NCBI GenBank assembly: GCA_902778935.1
Contig: CACYZT010000002.1
Location: forward strand, 310,001-374,000
Source: an uncultured Bacteroidales bacterium
Lineage (GTDB): Bacteria; Bacteroidota; Bacteroidia; Bacteroidales; Paludibacteraceae
Direction: 5' to 3'
Length of the DNA stretch: 64,000 nt
Part shown: positions 23,223 to 31,760 of the stretch, one piece after another
How positions within the stretch are numbered: position 1 is the stretch's first letter
Layout: each line of letters starts with the position of its first letter
Made by a program: the position numbers and the translations under genes
The notes under the pieces: generated by a model
What the model was told of the DNA's origin: nothing
Database searches by the model: none
Seen by the model: the letters and a program-made list of their open reading frames with translations, nothing else

Positions 23223-24677
23223 ATGGAAAGTTTTCAAGACAGAATAAAGAATGTGCCGCGTGGCGGATGGATACGCGCGGGTATTTGGAGCGCGCTGTAT
23301 ATTGCATTCGTGATTTGGGTTGCATGGGGCGATTGGGCTTCACTGGGTTGGTTGGCGTTACTGCCGCTGATTGTGGATGCATTCACTACGAAATATATCA
23401 ACTACGGCTGGTGGAAGAAATACAGGCCAAATAACCCCTCCCCGACCCTCCCCTCAAGGGAGGGAGAGAACGAGGCAACACAAAACCCCAAGGGGAATGC
23501 GTTTCTTTATACCTTGTTTAGTTGGTTAGACGCGATTGTGTTTGCGTTAGTGGCGGTATATTTTATTAATTTGTACATTTTCCAGAACTATCAGATACCG
23601 AGTTCGAGTTTGGAGAAGAGCTTGCGTGTGGGTGATTTTCTGTATGTGAGCAAGATGGCTTATGGAGCGCGTGTGCCGCAGACGCCGTTGAGTATGCCGC
23701 TCGTGCAGCACACGATGCCGAAATGGTTAGGCGGCGGTAAGAGTTACTGCGATTGGCCTCATTGGGAATACAAGCGTCTGGCGGGTTGGACAAGTCCGCA
23801 GAAAGGCGATATCGTAGTGTTCAATTTTCCTGCCGGCGACACGGTATGTCTGAATATGCAAAATCCGGATTACTACACGCTGAAGTATTACTACGGCGAG
23901 AATGTAGTTCGTACGCGGACAGATGTGTTTGGCGAGATAGTGACACGTCCGGTGGATAGACGGGAGAACTATGTGAAGCGCTGTGTGGGAACACCCGGCG
24001 ATTCGTTGAAAATCGTGGATAATACGATTTGGACAAAGGACAATGGACAAAGGACGAAGGAATCAGGAGTCAGGAACCAGGACTCGAATGTTTTGGGAGA
24101 GTGGATTCGTGAGCCGGAGAGAGAGGGTGTGCAGTTGAATTACTATGTACAAACAGACGGACATGTGTTTGGCGCTAAATACTTAGAGAAGCTTGGCGTG
24201 AGTGTAGCCGACCGCGTGCAGATAGATGCACAGACCTGGCATTTCCCGTTGACAGAGGCGATGCGTGAGGAGTTGGCGAAGAATCCTCATGTGCTGAATA
24301 TGTTCGTTGAGCCGGAAGAGCGCGGTGGAGAAGTGTATCCGCTGGGCCACAACGAATGGACGCGCGATAACTACGGTCCGATTTATATTCCGCGGAAGGG
24401 CGACAAAATCATGATTACGGAGGAGAACTACTGGGTATATAAGCGGATTGCGGACGCCTATGAGTTCAAACCGATGTGTATCGGCGAGGAGTACGAGTTT
24501 TCGATGGACTACTACTGGATGATGGGCGACAACCGGCATAATTCGGCGGACAGCCGTTATTGGGGTTTTGTGCCTGAAGACCATATTGTCGGTAGGCCGG
24601 TATTCATCTGGCTCTCTATCGACAAAGACAAGCACAGTATCCGTTGGAACAGGATTGGCAGAGGAGCGAAGAGATAG
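23223..24677 (+). CDS. lepB: Signal peptidase I
   Basis: A 484-residue inner membrane protease that removes Sec signal peptides. Membrane segments lie near residues 20-50 and 95-120. The Ser nucleophile block is YQIPSSSLEKSL (Ser129 likely) and the Lys block ENYVKRCVGTPGD (Lys252); 'YYWMMGDNRHNSADSRYWGFVPEDHIVGRPVFIWLS' near the C-terminus is conserved. Two dispersed repeats are read in frame: SPTLPSREG at 73-81, between the two membrane segments, and a 7-bp array giving about residues 271-290 after 'IVDNTIW', directly beyond the catalytic lysine block. The catalytic residues are intact. Confidence 0.93.
   Translation: MESFQDRIKNVPRGGWIRAGIWSALYIAFVIWVAWGDWASLGWLALLPLIVDAFTTKYINYGWWKKYRPNNPSPTLPSREGENEATQNPKGNAFLYTLFSWLDAIVFALVAVYFINLYIFQNYQIPSSSLEKSLRVGDFLYVSKMAYGARVPQTPLSMPLVQHTMPKWLGGGKSYCDWPHWEYKRLAGWTSPQKGDIVVFNFPAGDTVCLNMQNPDYYTLKYYYGENVVRTRTDVFGEIVTRPVDRRENYVKRCVGTPGDSLKIVDNTIWTKDNGQRTKESGVRNQDSNVLGEWIREPEREGVQLNYYVQTDGHVFGAKYLEKLGVSVADRVQIDAQTWHFPLTEAMREELAKNPHVLNMFVEPEERGGEVYPLGHNEWTRDNYGPIYIPRKGDKIMITEENYWVYKRIADAYEFKPMCIGEEYEFSMDYYWMMGDNRHNSADSRYWGFVPEDHIVGRPVFIWLSIDKDKHSIRWNRIGRGAKR
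23435..23466 (+). repeat. GC-rich palindromic insertion in lepB
   Basis: Second copy of the 29-nt element found in dxs (hairpin CCCTCCC-CTCAA-GGGAGGG), in the same orientation and the same reading frame (SPTLPSREG). Confidence 0.88.
24031..24085 (+). repeat. Composite 7-bp tandem repeat in lepB
   Basis: Seven units in unbroken 7-bp register: ACAAAGG, ACAATGG, ACAAAGG, ACGAAGG, AATCAGG, AGTCAGG, AACCAGG. It joins the ACAATGG type of 17.3 kb to the AATCAGG type of murF-alr and dxs. Read in frame as KDNGQRTKESGVRNQDS. Confidence 0.9.
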
Positions 24678-24735
24678 TGCTGTGGTTTTAGAGTAAAAGC
24701 ATTTTAAAGACATAAACACAAAAAATATTGTTGAA

Positions 24736-25260
24736 TTGATACTACCGACTGCATATTTGCCGCCCTTGTCGTACATGGAAGCGCTGATGCGCGAACCGGC
24801 GACAATCGAACAGATGGAGACGTTTGAGAAACAGACGTTCCGCAACAGGGCGATTATAAGAGACGCCAAAGACGAGTTGGTGCGGCTGACGATACCGGTG
24901 AAGAAAGTGGAGCATAAACAGCTCACGCGTGACATCGAGATCAGTTACCAGACGCGATGGCAACACCAACACTGGATTACGCTCGTAAGTGCCTACCAAC
25001 ACACGCCGTATTTCATGTATTTCGCGGACTACCTGAAGCCGTTCTACGAACGCGAGTACAAATGGCTGATAGACCTGAATGACGAGCTGAACGCGACGAT
25101 TGTGAGTTTGCTGAAAAAAGAAAGACCGGCTTTAGTCGAAAGTCAAAAGTCGAAAGTCGAAAGACGCACAACGGATTGGAGCGGACAGATCTGGACAGAC
25201 AAACATCCGTGGCAAACGGAGATAAGTATATTTGATAGATTGTTTGATGAAAGAGATTGA
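24736..25260 (+). CDS. WbqC-like family protein
   Basis: A 174-residue protein starting at TTG 24736 (ILPTAYLPPLSYMEAL). The start pattern, 'QTFRNRAIIRDAKDELVRLTIPV', 'ISYQTRWQHQHWITLVSAYQHTPYFMYFADYLKPFYE' and 'LIDLNDELN' fit the WbqC-like family, often linked to glycan or sugar-nucleotide genes and of unproven reaction. A 7-bp array near the C-terminus is read in frame as ESQKSKVER. It overlaps ilvE by 14 nt. Confidence 0.75.
   Translation: MILPTAYLPPLSYMEALMREPATIEQMETFEKQTFRNRAIIRDAKDELVRLTIPVKKVEHKQLTRDIEISYQTRWQHQHWITLVSAYQHTPYFMYFADYLKPFYEREYKWLIDLNDELNATIVSLLKKERPALVESQKSKVERRTTDWSGQIWTDKHPWQTEISIFDRLFDERD
25134..25164 (+). repeat. 7-bp tandem repeat (AGTCGAA type) in the WbqC-like gene
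   Basis: Units AGTCGAA, AGTCAAA, AGTCGAA, AGTCGAA in exact register; read in frame as VESQKSKVE. Confidence 0.85.
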
Positions 25261-26290
25261 TTGGAGTACATTAGGTTTTCATTATACCGAGCCGGATTAT
25301 ATCGTTCGGTCGGCATATCACAATGGTGTATGGGAAGAGCCGTACGCTACGAAGGACAAGTATCTGCACCTGCATGTGTCAGCCACTTGTCTGCAATACG
25401 GGCAAGAGGCATTTGAGGGGTTGAAAGCTTTTCGCGGTGTGGACGGAAAGATTCGTATCTTCCGCTGGCGCGAGAATGCGAAACGAATGGCACGTAGTGC
25501 GGAAGGCTTGTACATGGCGCCTGTGCCGGAGGAGTTGTTAGGCAAGGCTATCCGTTTGGCGCTGGAGAAGAATATGGATTTTGTACCGCCTTATGGAACG
25601 GGTGCAACACTTTATTTCCGTCCGTTGCTGATTGGTACGACGCCCCGTCTGGGGGTGGGACCGGGACGTGACTTCGAGTTCATCGTCATCCCTTCACCGA
25701 TCGGACCGTACTATCCGGGTAAGTTCCACTGCACGTCTTTTATCGTGAACCGGCATGTGGACAGAGCCGCACCATATGGAACGGGAACCTTCAAAGTCGG
25801 CGGTAACTATGCTTCCTCGTTCCGTGCGACGGAAGCAGCACATGCGCAAGGTTACGACTGTTTGTTTTTGGACTCCAAGTACCACCGGTATATTGACGAG
25901 TGCTCGGCAGCGAATTTCATCGGTATCCGGCGCGTCGCCGGAGACAGCCAGCCTTGCGGAGGGTACGAATACTTGACGCCGAGGAGTAGTGCTATATTGC
26001 CGAGTATCACGAATGACAGCCTGATGACGCTGGCGCGCGAGAAAGGGATGAAAGTGACGCGTCGGCATATACGTCTGGAGGAGTTAGCGGAGATGAGTGA
26101 AGCCGCAGCGTGCGGAACGGCTTGCGTCATTTCTCCGATAGACCAAGTGCTGGACCCGGAACGCAACAAAGTCTATCGTTTCGGCACCGAACCCGGTCCT
26201 GTGTTGACAGAATTGTATCACGCGCTGAGGGATATTCAGTTCGGACGGGCGGAAGACAGACACGGATGGACGGAGGTATTTGAGAATTGA
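25247..26290 (+). CDS. ilvE: Branched-chain amino acid aminotransferase
   Basis: A 347-residue fold-type IV PLP aminotransferase for leucine, isoleucine and valine, starting at ATG 25247. PLP lysine lies in GTFKVGGNYASS (Lys183); other marks are 'QYGQEAFEGLKAFRG', 'RPLLIG', 'DECSAANFIGIR', 'ITNDSLMTLAREKGMKV' and 'AACGTACVISPI'. The stop codon TGA (26288-26290) is supplied by the first unit of a 7-bp repeat, so the C-terminal residues EN come from repeat sequence. Confidence 0.93.
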   Translation: MKEIDWSTLGFHYTEPDYIVRSAYHNGVWEEPYATKDKYLHLHVSATCLQYGQEAFEGLKAFRGVDGKIRIFRWRENAKRMARSAEGLYMAPVPEELLGKAIRLALEKNMDFVPPYGTGATLYFRPLLIGTTPRLGVGPGRDFEFIVIPSPIGPYYPGKFHCTSFIVNRHVDRAAPYGTGTFKVGGNYASSFRATEAAHAQGYDCLFLDSKYHRYIDECSAANFIGIRRVAGDSQPCGGYEYLTPRSSAILPSITNDSLMTLAREKGMKVTRRHIRLEELAEMSEAAACGTACVISPIDQVLDPERNKVYRFGTEPGPVLTELYHALRDIQFGRAEDRHGWTEVFEN

Positions 26291-26317
26291 GAATTGAAAA
26301 TTGAAAATTAAGAATTA
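26284..26317 (+). repeat. 7-bp tandem repeat (GAATTGA/AAATTGA) at the end of ilvE
   Basis: Units GAATTGA, GAATTGA, AAATTGA, AAATTAA, GAATTAC. The TGA of the first unit is the ilvE stop codon; the remaining units are intergenic. Confidence 0.85.
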
Positions 26318-26333
26318 CTCAAAATTATAGTTT

Positions 26334-27860
26334 ATGTTTAAGAATCAACCCAAAGGATTGTTCGCGTTGGCTCTTGCCAACACAGGCGAGCGTTTCGGCT
26401 ACTACACGATGTTAGCCGTGTTTGCGCTATTCTTGCGCGCTAATTTCGGATTGTCGGCAGATGCCGCGAGCCGTATTTACGCCGGTTTTCTGGCATTCGT
26501 ATATTTCTTGCCGCTCATCGGCGGTTGGATAGCAGACAAGATCGGTTACGGCAAGTGCGTAACGATAGGTATCTTTGTGATGTTCCTTGGTTATGTCTGT
26601 CTGGCGTTGCCGTTAGGCGGTAACGGTTTTGCGATGGGTGTGATGCTGTTTGCGTTATTGCTCATTTCGTTCGGAACAGGTCTGTTCAAGGGCAACCTGC
26701 AAGTGATGGTAGGAAATCTGTATGACGATCCGCAGTATGCCGACCGTCGTGACGCTGCCTTCTCGTTATTCTACATGGCGATTAATATCGGTGCTATGTT
26801 CGCTCCGACCGCTGCTGTGAAAATCATGGCATGGGCACAAGAGAGCTTAGGTTACAGCGTGAATGACAGTTATCACTTCGCTTTCATGGTTGCGTGCGCT
26901 TCGCTGATATTGAGTATCGCTATTTACTACGCTTGCCGTCCGTGGTTCAAGCATGTGGAGTACTCGGTTAAACAAGTAGCGACACAGAAGAACGAGGCGG
27001 TGGAGGAGTTGACGCCGGAACAGACGAAGAAACGTATCGTGGCGCTGTGCCTGGTGTTCACGGTTGTGCTGTTCTTCTGGATGGCGTTCCATCAGAACGG
27101 TCTGACGCTTACTTTCTTCGCGGATGAGTTCGTGAACCCGATTGTGAGCGGCGCTCAGACGATGGCATTCGATATCTGGAATCTTGTGCTTGTAGCTATA
27201 CTGGTGTACGCGTTGTTCGGTTTGTTCGGCGATGGTTCGCGTCAAGCCAAAACGGCGTGGGGTTTAGTTGGTCTGGTATCGGTAGGTGCGCTGATTTACA
27301 AGTTCCTCAGCCATCCGGCCGACCTGCATATCGCAGCTCCTATTTTCCAACAGTTCAACCCGTTCTATGTAGTGGCATTGACGCCGGTTAGTATGGCTAT
27401 CTTCGGTGCGCTCGCCAAACGCGGTAAAGAGCCGAGTGCTCCGCGTAAGATTGCGTACGGAATGTTAGTTGCAGCTGGCGCGTACGTGCTGATGGCCGTT
27501 TGCTCGATTGGTTTGCTGACGCCGGCGCAACAGGAGTTGGCGCGAGTAAGCGGAGACGCCACATTCGTGAACGCGAACGTGCTCATTTATACCTATCTGA
27601 TTTTGACCTTCGGTGAGTTGCTTCTCAGCCCGATGGGTATCTCGTTCGTCAGCAAAGTGGCTCCTCCGAAATACAAAGGTCTGATGATGGGCGGTTGGTT
27701 CGTAGCTACGGCTATTGGAAACTACCTCGTTCGTATCGGTGGCAAACTATGGGGCGACATACCTTTGTGGATTGTATGGAGCGTATTCATCGGCGTTTGC
27801 CTCGTAGCGGCTATCTTTATGTTCTCCATTATGAAGAAACTGGAGGAAGCAACAAAATAA
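26334..27860 (+). CDS. POT/PTR family proton-coupled oligopeptide transporter
   Basis: A 508-residue major facilitator protein. The PTR signatures 'ANTGERFGYYTMLAVFALFL' at residues 15-34 and 'YFLPLIGGWIADKIGYGK' are clear, with 'FYMAINIGAMFAPTAA' (PTR2 motif) and about twelve to fourteen hydrophobic segments. It should import di- or tripeptides with protons across the inner membrane. A proline-rich coiled-coil gene follows 4 nt later. In a genome rich in secreted proteases, peptide uptake is a sensible partner function. Confidence 0.9.
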   Translation: MFKNQPKGLFALALANTGERFGYYTMLAVFALFLRANFGLSADAASRIYAGFLAFVYFLPLIGGWIADKIGYGKCVTIGIFVMFLGYVCLALPLGGNGFAMGVMLFALLLISFGTGLFKGNLQVMVGNLYDDPQYADRRDAAFSLFYMAINIGAMFAPTAAVKIMAWAQESLGYSVNDSYHFAFMVACASLILSIAIYYACRPWFKHVEYSVKQVATQKNEAVEELTPEQTKKRIVALCLVFTVVLFFWMAFHQNGLTLTFFADEFVNPIVSGAQTMAFDIWNLVLVAILVYALFGLFGDGSRQAKTAWGLVGLVSVGALIYKFLSHPADLHIAAPIFQQFNPFYVVALTPVSMAIFGALAKRGKEPSAPRKIAYGMLVAAGAYVLMAVCSIGLLTPAQQELARVSGDATFVNANVLIYTYLILTFGELLLSPMGISFVSKVAPPKYKGLMMGGWFVATAIGNYLVRIGGKLWGDIPLWIVWSVFIGVCLVAAIFMFSIMKKLEEATK

Positions 27861-27864
27861 GATT

Positions 27865-28395
27865 ATGGAAGAAGTAATTAAATATTTTGAGGGTCTTGAG
27901 GAACGTATCGCCACTCTGGAAGCAGAGTTGGCGAGCCTCGAGTCCGAGTTAGAAGAGCTCAAGAACCGTCCTCTGCCTGAGCCGCAGGTGGTGGAGAAGA
28001 TCGTGGAGAAACCGGTGGAAGTCATCAAAGAGGTGATTGTAGAGAAACCGGTAGAAGTGAAGGTTCCGGAAACTCCAGAGAGTCCGGAAACTCCGGAAGT
28101 TCCAGAGATTCAAGAGGTTCCAGAAGTTCAAGAGGAGGCGGTTGACCATAAGGCAGCGATTTACGGCAAAGCTGTGGATGATATCCGTCAGGCTATCTCG
28201 CTGGGCGACCGTTTTTTGTACCAGCGTGAGTTGTTCGGCCAGAACGCGGAACTGATGCAACGTACCCTAACGGAACTCAATGCGCTGCATTCGTTCGACG
28301 AAGCTGTGACATATATCTCCGCCCATTTCCATTGGGATACGGAGAGCAACACCTACCAGCAGTTCCTCGTAACACTTCACAGACGCTTTGGATAA
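27865..28395 (+). CDS. Coiled-coil and proline/glutamate-rich protein with conserved C-terminal domain
   Basis: A 176-residue protein without a signal peptide. Residues 1-33 form a coiled coil (LEERIATLEAELASLESELEELK), residues 36-95 a repetitive stretch of VEKPVEV and (P/V)ETPE/PEVQE units, and residues 97-176 a globular part 'AVDDIRQAISLGDRFLYQRELFGQNAELMQ' to 'YQQFLVTLHRRFG' seen in Bacteroidota proteins of unknown role. The repeats here look like ordinary protein-level low complexity, not the dispersed 7-bp type. It is directly followed by rsmI with no gap. Confidence 0.7.
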   Translation: MEEVIKYFEGLEERIATLEAELASLESELEELKNRPLPEPQVVEKIVEKPVEVIKEVIVEKPVEVKVPETPESPETPEVPEIQEVPEVQEEAVDHKAAIYGKAVDDIRQAISLGDRFLYQRELFGQNAELMQRTLTELNALHSFDEAVTYISAHFHWDTESNTYQQFLVTLHRRFG

Positions 28396-29061
28396 ATGCT
28401 GTATATCGTTCCGACACCAGTAGGCAATTTGCAGGACATGACGTTCCGCGCGATAGAGACGCTGAAGTCCGTGGATTTGATTCTTGCAGAAGACACCCGC
28501 ACGAGCGGTGTGTTGCTGCAGCATTTTGACATCCACACGCCGCTCAAGAGCCATCATAAGTTCAACGAGCATGAGACGAGTGCGGACATCGTGGAGCGAC
28601 TGAAAGCAGGTGCAAACATCGCCTTGATAAGCGATGCAGGCACTCCGGCAATCAGCGACCCCGGGTTCTTCCTCGTCAGAGCCGCAGCGGAGGCAGAAAT
28701 AGAGATTCAATGTCTGCCGGGCGCAACGGCGTTTGTACCTGCGCTGGTGGATAGCGGTCTGCCGAACAACCATTTCTATTTCGAAGGCTTCCTGCCGCAG
28801 AAGAAAGGTCGTCAGACGCGTCTGCAATACTTGGCGCAACTGGACCAGACGTTCATCGTCTACGAATCGCCTTTCCGATTGGTGAAGACGCTTGAGCAAC
28901 TGGCTGCCGTTTGCGGCGAAGAACGCAAAGCGAGCGTGACGCGGGAGATCAGCAAAGTGCATGAAGAGACCCTACGCGGGACACTCGCGGAACTGAGAAA
29001 CCATTTTCAACAAACGCCGCCAAAAGGCGAGATTGTAATTTGTGTAGCAGGCAATGAGTGA
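28396..29061 (+). CDS. rsmI: 16S rRNA (cytidine(1402)-2'-O)-methyltransferase
   Basis: A 221-residue tetrapyrrole-methylase-fold enzyme that 2'-O-methylates C1402 in 16S rRNA. Typical blocks are 'LYIVPTPVGNLQDMTFRAIETLKSVDLILAEDTRTS', 'HKFNEHE', 'ALISDAGTPAISDPG', 'CLPGATAFVPALV', 'FEGFLPQKKGR' and 'RKASVTREISKVHEET'. It lacks the C-terminal extension of longer homologues, as common in Bacteroidota. It overlaps the flippase start by 8 nt. Confidence 0.93.
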   Translation: MLYIVPTPVGNLQDMTFRAIETLKSVDLILAEDTRTSGVLLQHFDIHTPLKSHHKFNEHETSADIVERLKAGANIALISDAGTPAISDPGFFLVRAAAEAEIEIQCLPGATAFVPALVDSGLPNNHFYFEGFLPQKKGRQTRLQYLAQLDQTFIVYESPFRLVKTLEQLAAVCGEERKASVTREISKVHEETLRGTLAELRNHFQQTPPKGEIVICVAGNE

Positions 29062-30514
29062 GATGAAATCCTTGGCGAAGGACACCGCCATCTATGGTTT
29101 GAGCAGCATAATAGGTAAGTTCCTGAACTACCTGTTGGTGCCGCTATATACGTACGTGCTGGCTCGCACGGATGACTACGGCATCGTGACAAACCTGTAC
29201 GCATGGACGGCGTTGCTGCTGGTTATCCTCACGTACGGCATGGAGACGGGTTTCTTCCGTTTCGCCAACCGCGAGGACTACGATGCCAAGAGCGTCTATA
29301 AGACGGCTTATATCACGCTCTTCAGCACAAGCGCGTTGTTTGCGCTACTGGTGGTTCTATTTCAAAAGCCGATAGCCACCGCAATGGGCTATGCCGGCCA
29401 TTCGGAGTTCATTGCTATGATGGCTGTGACGGTTGCGATTGACGCGTTTGCCTGTATCCCGTTTGCGTACCTGCGTTACCAGAAACGACCGATGGTGTTT
29501 GCGGCACTCAAGCTGCTGTTTGTGGTTCTCAATATCGCTTTTAACCTACTCTTCCTGGTTGTGCTGGGCAAGAATGATGTATTCTACGTCTTCTTGAGCA
29601 ATATCCTTGCGACGAGCATCCAGACGCTGTGTCTGTTACCTTGCTGTTTGCCGAAAGGCGGACGATTTGACGTACAGACGCTCAAAGAGATGTTACGCTA
29701 TTCGCTGCCTCTGTTAGTGCTTGGCGTAGCAGGTATCATGAACCAGACGCTGGACCGCATCCTCTTCCCGTATCTCTATACCGGCGCGGACGCGCAAGCG
29801 CAACTTGGTATCTATGGTGCGTGTTTCAAAGTGGCGATGGTAATGATGATGTTTACGCAGGCTTTCCGCTATGCGTACGAGCCTTTCGTGTTCGCCAAGC
29901 ATAAAGACCGCAACTCGGTGGAGGCGTACGCCGACGCAATGAAGTACTATATCATCTTCTCGTATCTGATTTTATTAGGCGTCATCTTCTATCTCGACAT
30001 CTTCCGTTACATCGTTTCCAGCGCATATTGGGACGGTTTGAAGATTGTGCCGGTTGTGCTGTGGACGTACGTGTTCCAGGGCATCTATTTCAACCTCAGT
30101 TTCTGGTACAAGCTGACGGACGAGACCAAATGGGGAGCGTATTTCTCGCTGATTGGTCTGGTTATCACGCTTGTGCTGCAGATAGTGGGCGTGCCGCGTA
30201 TCGGCTATTGGGCAAGTTGCGGAAGTAGTCTGGTATGCTATTTCACCATTATGCTGCTATCCTATTTCATCGGTCAGAAGAAAGCGCCCATCCCATACGA
30301 CCTGAAGAGCATCGGCGGCTATACAGCTCTGACGCTCGGGTTGCTGGGTGTCTATTACGCCTTCCGGCTTTATTATGTACAGAACATGTGGGCGCTGATG
30401 GGTATCGGAACAGTACTGATTGGCATCTATCTATTAATATTAACCCGTAAAGATTTTCCTATTCAAAATGTTTTCAGGAATCGTAGAAACCATGGCTCAG
30501 GTCGTGAAGATTGA
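29054..30514 (+). CDS. Polysaccharide biosynthesis flippase (MATE-like, Wzx type)
   Basis: A 486-residue membrane protein with about 14 hydrophobic segments. The N-terminus 'LAKDTAIYGLSSIIGKFLNYLLVPLYTYVL' and 'DYGIVTNLYAW' are typical of oligosaccharide flippases that move lipid-linked glycans across the inner membrane. Substrate unknown. The last 47 nt overlap ribE, so the two are translationally linked; the C-terminal tail (VFRNRRNHGSGRED) is encoded in the overlap. Confidence 0.87.
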   Translation: MSEMKSLAKDTAIYGLSSIIGKFLNYLLVPLYTYVLARTDDYGIVTNLYAWTALLLVILTYGMETGFFRFANREDYDAKSVYKTAYITLFSTSALFALLVVLFQKPIATAMGYAGHSEFIAMMAVTVAIDAFACIPFAYLRYQKRPMVFAALKLLFVVLNIAFNLLFLVVLGKNDVFYVFLSNILATSIQTLCLLPCCLPKGGRFDVQTLKEMLRYSLPLLVLGVAGIMNQTLDRILFPYLYTGADAQAQLGIYGACFKVAMVMMMFTQAFRYAYEPFVFAKHKDRNSVEAYADAMKYYIIFSYLILLGVIFYLDIFRYIVSSAYWDGLKIVPVVLWTYVFQGIYFNLSFWYKLTDETKWGAYFSLIGLVITLVLQIVGVPRIGYWASCGSSLVCYFTIMLLSYFIGQKKAPIPYDLKSIGGYTALTLGLLGVYYAFRLYYVQNMWALMGIGTVLIGIYLLILTRKDFPIQNVFRNRRNHGSGRED

Positions 30515-31088
30515 GACTGAGCAAACGAATAAACATTTCACGCTTCGCAATCCATTTGGCGAACCGCTGACGATCGACCAGTCGATAGCGCATAACGGCG
30601 TCTGTCTGACCGTGGTGAAGATAGAGGGTGATCTCTATACCGTCACTGCCATGCAGGAGACGCTGCGTCTGACCAACCTCGATGTGCTCAAAGAGGGCGA
30701 TTGGGTAAATGTGGAGCGCTCCATGCTCATGGGCGGACGTTTGGACGGACATATTGTGCAAGGCCATGTGGACCAGAAAGCCCGTTGTATTGAGGCCAAA
30801 GAGACCGACGGCAGTTGGTACTACCGCTTCGAGTATGACACGACACCGGAGATGATAGAGCGAGGCTATTTCTGCGTGGACAAGGGTTCTGTCACCATCA
30901 ACGGCGTCAGCCTCACGGTCTGCGAACCCGACATAAAGGGAAACAAAGGATACGTTTCCGTTTGCATCATCCCATACACAGAGGAGAACACTAATTTCAA
31001 ATATATTGAAGTCGGCACGATTGTCAATATCGAGTTTGACATCCTGGGCAAGTACATAGCAGCCTATGCCAAGTACCTTACAAAATAA
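30468..31088 (+). CDS. ribE: Riboflavin synthase
   Basis: A 206-residue enzyme that dismutates two 6,7-dimethyl-8-ribityllumazines to riboflavin. Two lumazine-binding domains are visible: residues 1-97 (MFSGIVE start, 'NGVCLTVV', 'GDWVNVERSM') and 98-200 ('GHIVQGHVDQKA', 'GSVTINGVSLTV', 'GTIVNIEFDILGKY'). The start lies 47 nt inside the upstream flippase gene. An 11-bp array begins 7 nt after the stop. Confidence 0.93.
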   Translation: MFSGIVETMAQVVKIETEQTNKHFTLRNPFGEPLTIDQSIAHNGVCLTVVKIEGDLYTVTAMQETLRLTNLDVLKEGDWVNVERSMLMGGRLDGHIVQGHVDQKARCIEAKETDGSWYYRFEYDTTPEMIERGYFCVDKGSVTINGVSLTVCEPDIKGNKGYVSVCIIPYTEENTNFKYIEVGTIVNIEFDILGKYIAAYAKYLTK

Positions 31089-31094
31089 GTCCAA

Positions 31095-31138
31095 AAGCAT
31101 AACATAAGCATAACATAAGCATAACACAAGTATTACGT
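31095..31138 (+). repeat. 11-bp tandem array between ribE and the FKBP gene
   Basis: Three units of AAGCATAACAT (last ending in C) and a divergent fourth, AAGTATTACGT. It fills nearly all of the 59-nt gap between the two genes. Confidence 0.85.
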
Positions 31139-31147
31139 TATTATAAC

Positions 31148-31660
31148 ATGAAAGAAAGTTTATCGTATCAATTAGGAACGTCCGTAGCTCAATATCTGAT
31201 GCAATACGGACAGAAGGAACTCAATTATGAGGAGTTCAAAGCCGGCATCGACTTTGTGATGAACATGTCGGCGAAAGCCAAAGAGGAAGGCGAGAAATTC
31301 CTTGCCGAGAATGCCAAGCGTGAAGGCGTGAAGACGACTGCCAGCGGGCTTCAATACGAAGTGCTGGAGGCTACCATCGGTCAGAAACCGAAGGCAACCG
31401 ACACCGTCAAGGTTCACTATGAAGGTACGCTCATCGATGGCACGGTCTTCGACAGCAGTTACAAACGCGGCGAGTCTATCTCGTTCCCGCTCAACGGCGT
31501 CATCAAAGGTTGGACGGAAGGTCTGCAGCTGATGTCAGTAGGTTCGAAGTACAAATTCTTCATCCCGTATCAGTTAGCGTACGGCGAGACAGGCGCAGGT
31601 GGTTCCATTCCTCCGTACGCTGCACTCATTTTCACCGTAGAACTTTTAGGAATTCAATAA
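31148..31660 (+). CDS. FKBP-type peptidyl-prolyl isomerase (short form)
   Basis: A 170-residue protein without a signal peptide. The C-terminal about 110 residues are an FKBP domain ('[24 protein letters not shown]', '[17 protein letters not shown]', '[36 protein letters not shown]'). The N-terminal part is a shortened version of the dimerisation helix domain of FkpA/Mip proteins ('[27 protein letters not shown]'). It is a close paralogue of the C-terminal part of the next gene, pointing to a tandem duplication. Likely a cytoplasmic folding helper. Confidence 0.9.
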   Translation: MKESLSYQLGTSVAQYLMQYGQKELNYEEFKAGIDFVMNMSAKAKEEGEKFLAENAKREGVKTTASGLQYEVLEATIGQKPKATDTVKVHYEGTLIDGTVFDSSYKRGESISFPLNGVIKGWTEGLQLMSVGSKYKFFIPYQLAYGETGAGGSIPPYAALIFTVELLGIQ

Positions 31661-31695
31661 ATCCAAATGTATATTATATGAAGGTTCGTGCAAAT

Positions 31696-31722
31696 CGAGT
31701 GTAAGCTTGCTTACGCAACTCG
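31696..31722 (+). terminator. Hairpin between the two FKBP genes
   Basis: CGAGT-GTAAGC-TT-GCTTAC-(GCA)-ACTCG forms a bulged stem. No U-run follows, so a terminator is only one option. A second inverted repeat, AATTTTAA-TTTA-TTAAAATT (31741-31760), touches the start codon of the next gene. Confidence 0.4.
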
Positions 31723-31760
31723 ATGCAGCCGAAGCTCCAGAATTTTAATTTATTAAAATT

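Noticed and set aside
28010-28140. Repetitive EKPVEV and PETPE stretch as another dispersed nucleotide repeat
   Set aside because: Its period follows codons and amino acids, not a fixed nucleotide unit, and no copy is seen elsewhere; it looks like protein-level low complexity.
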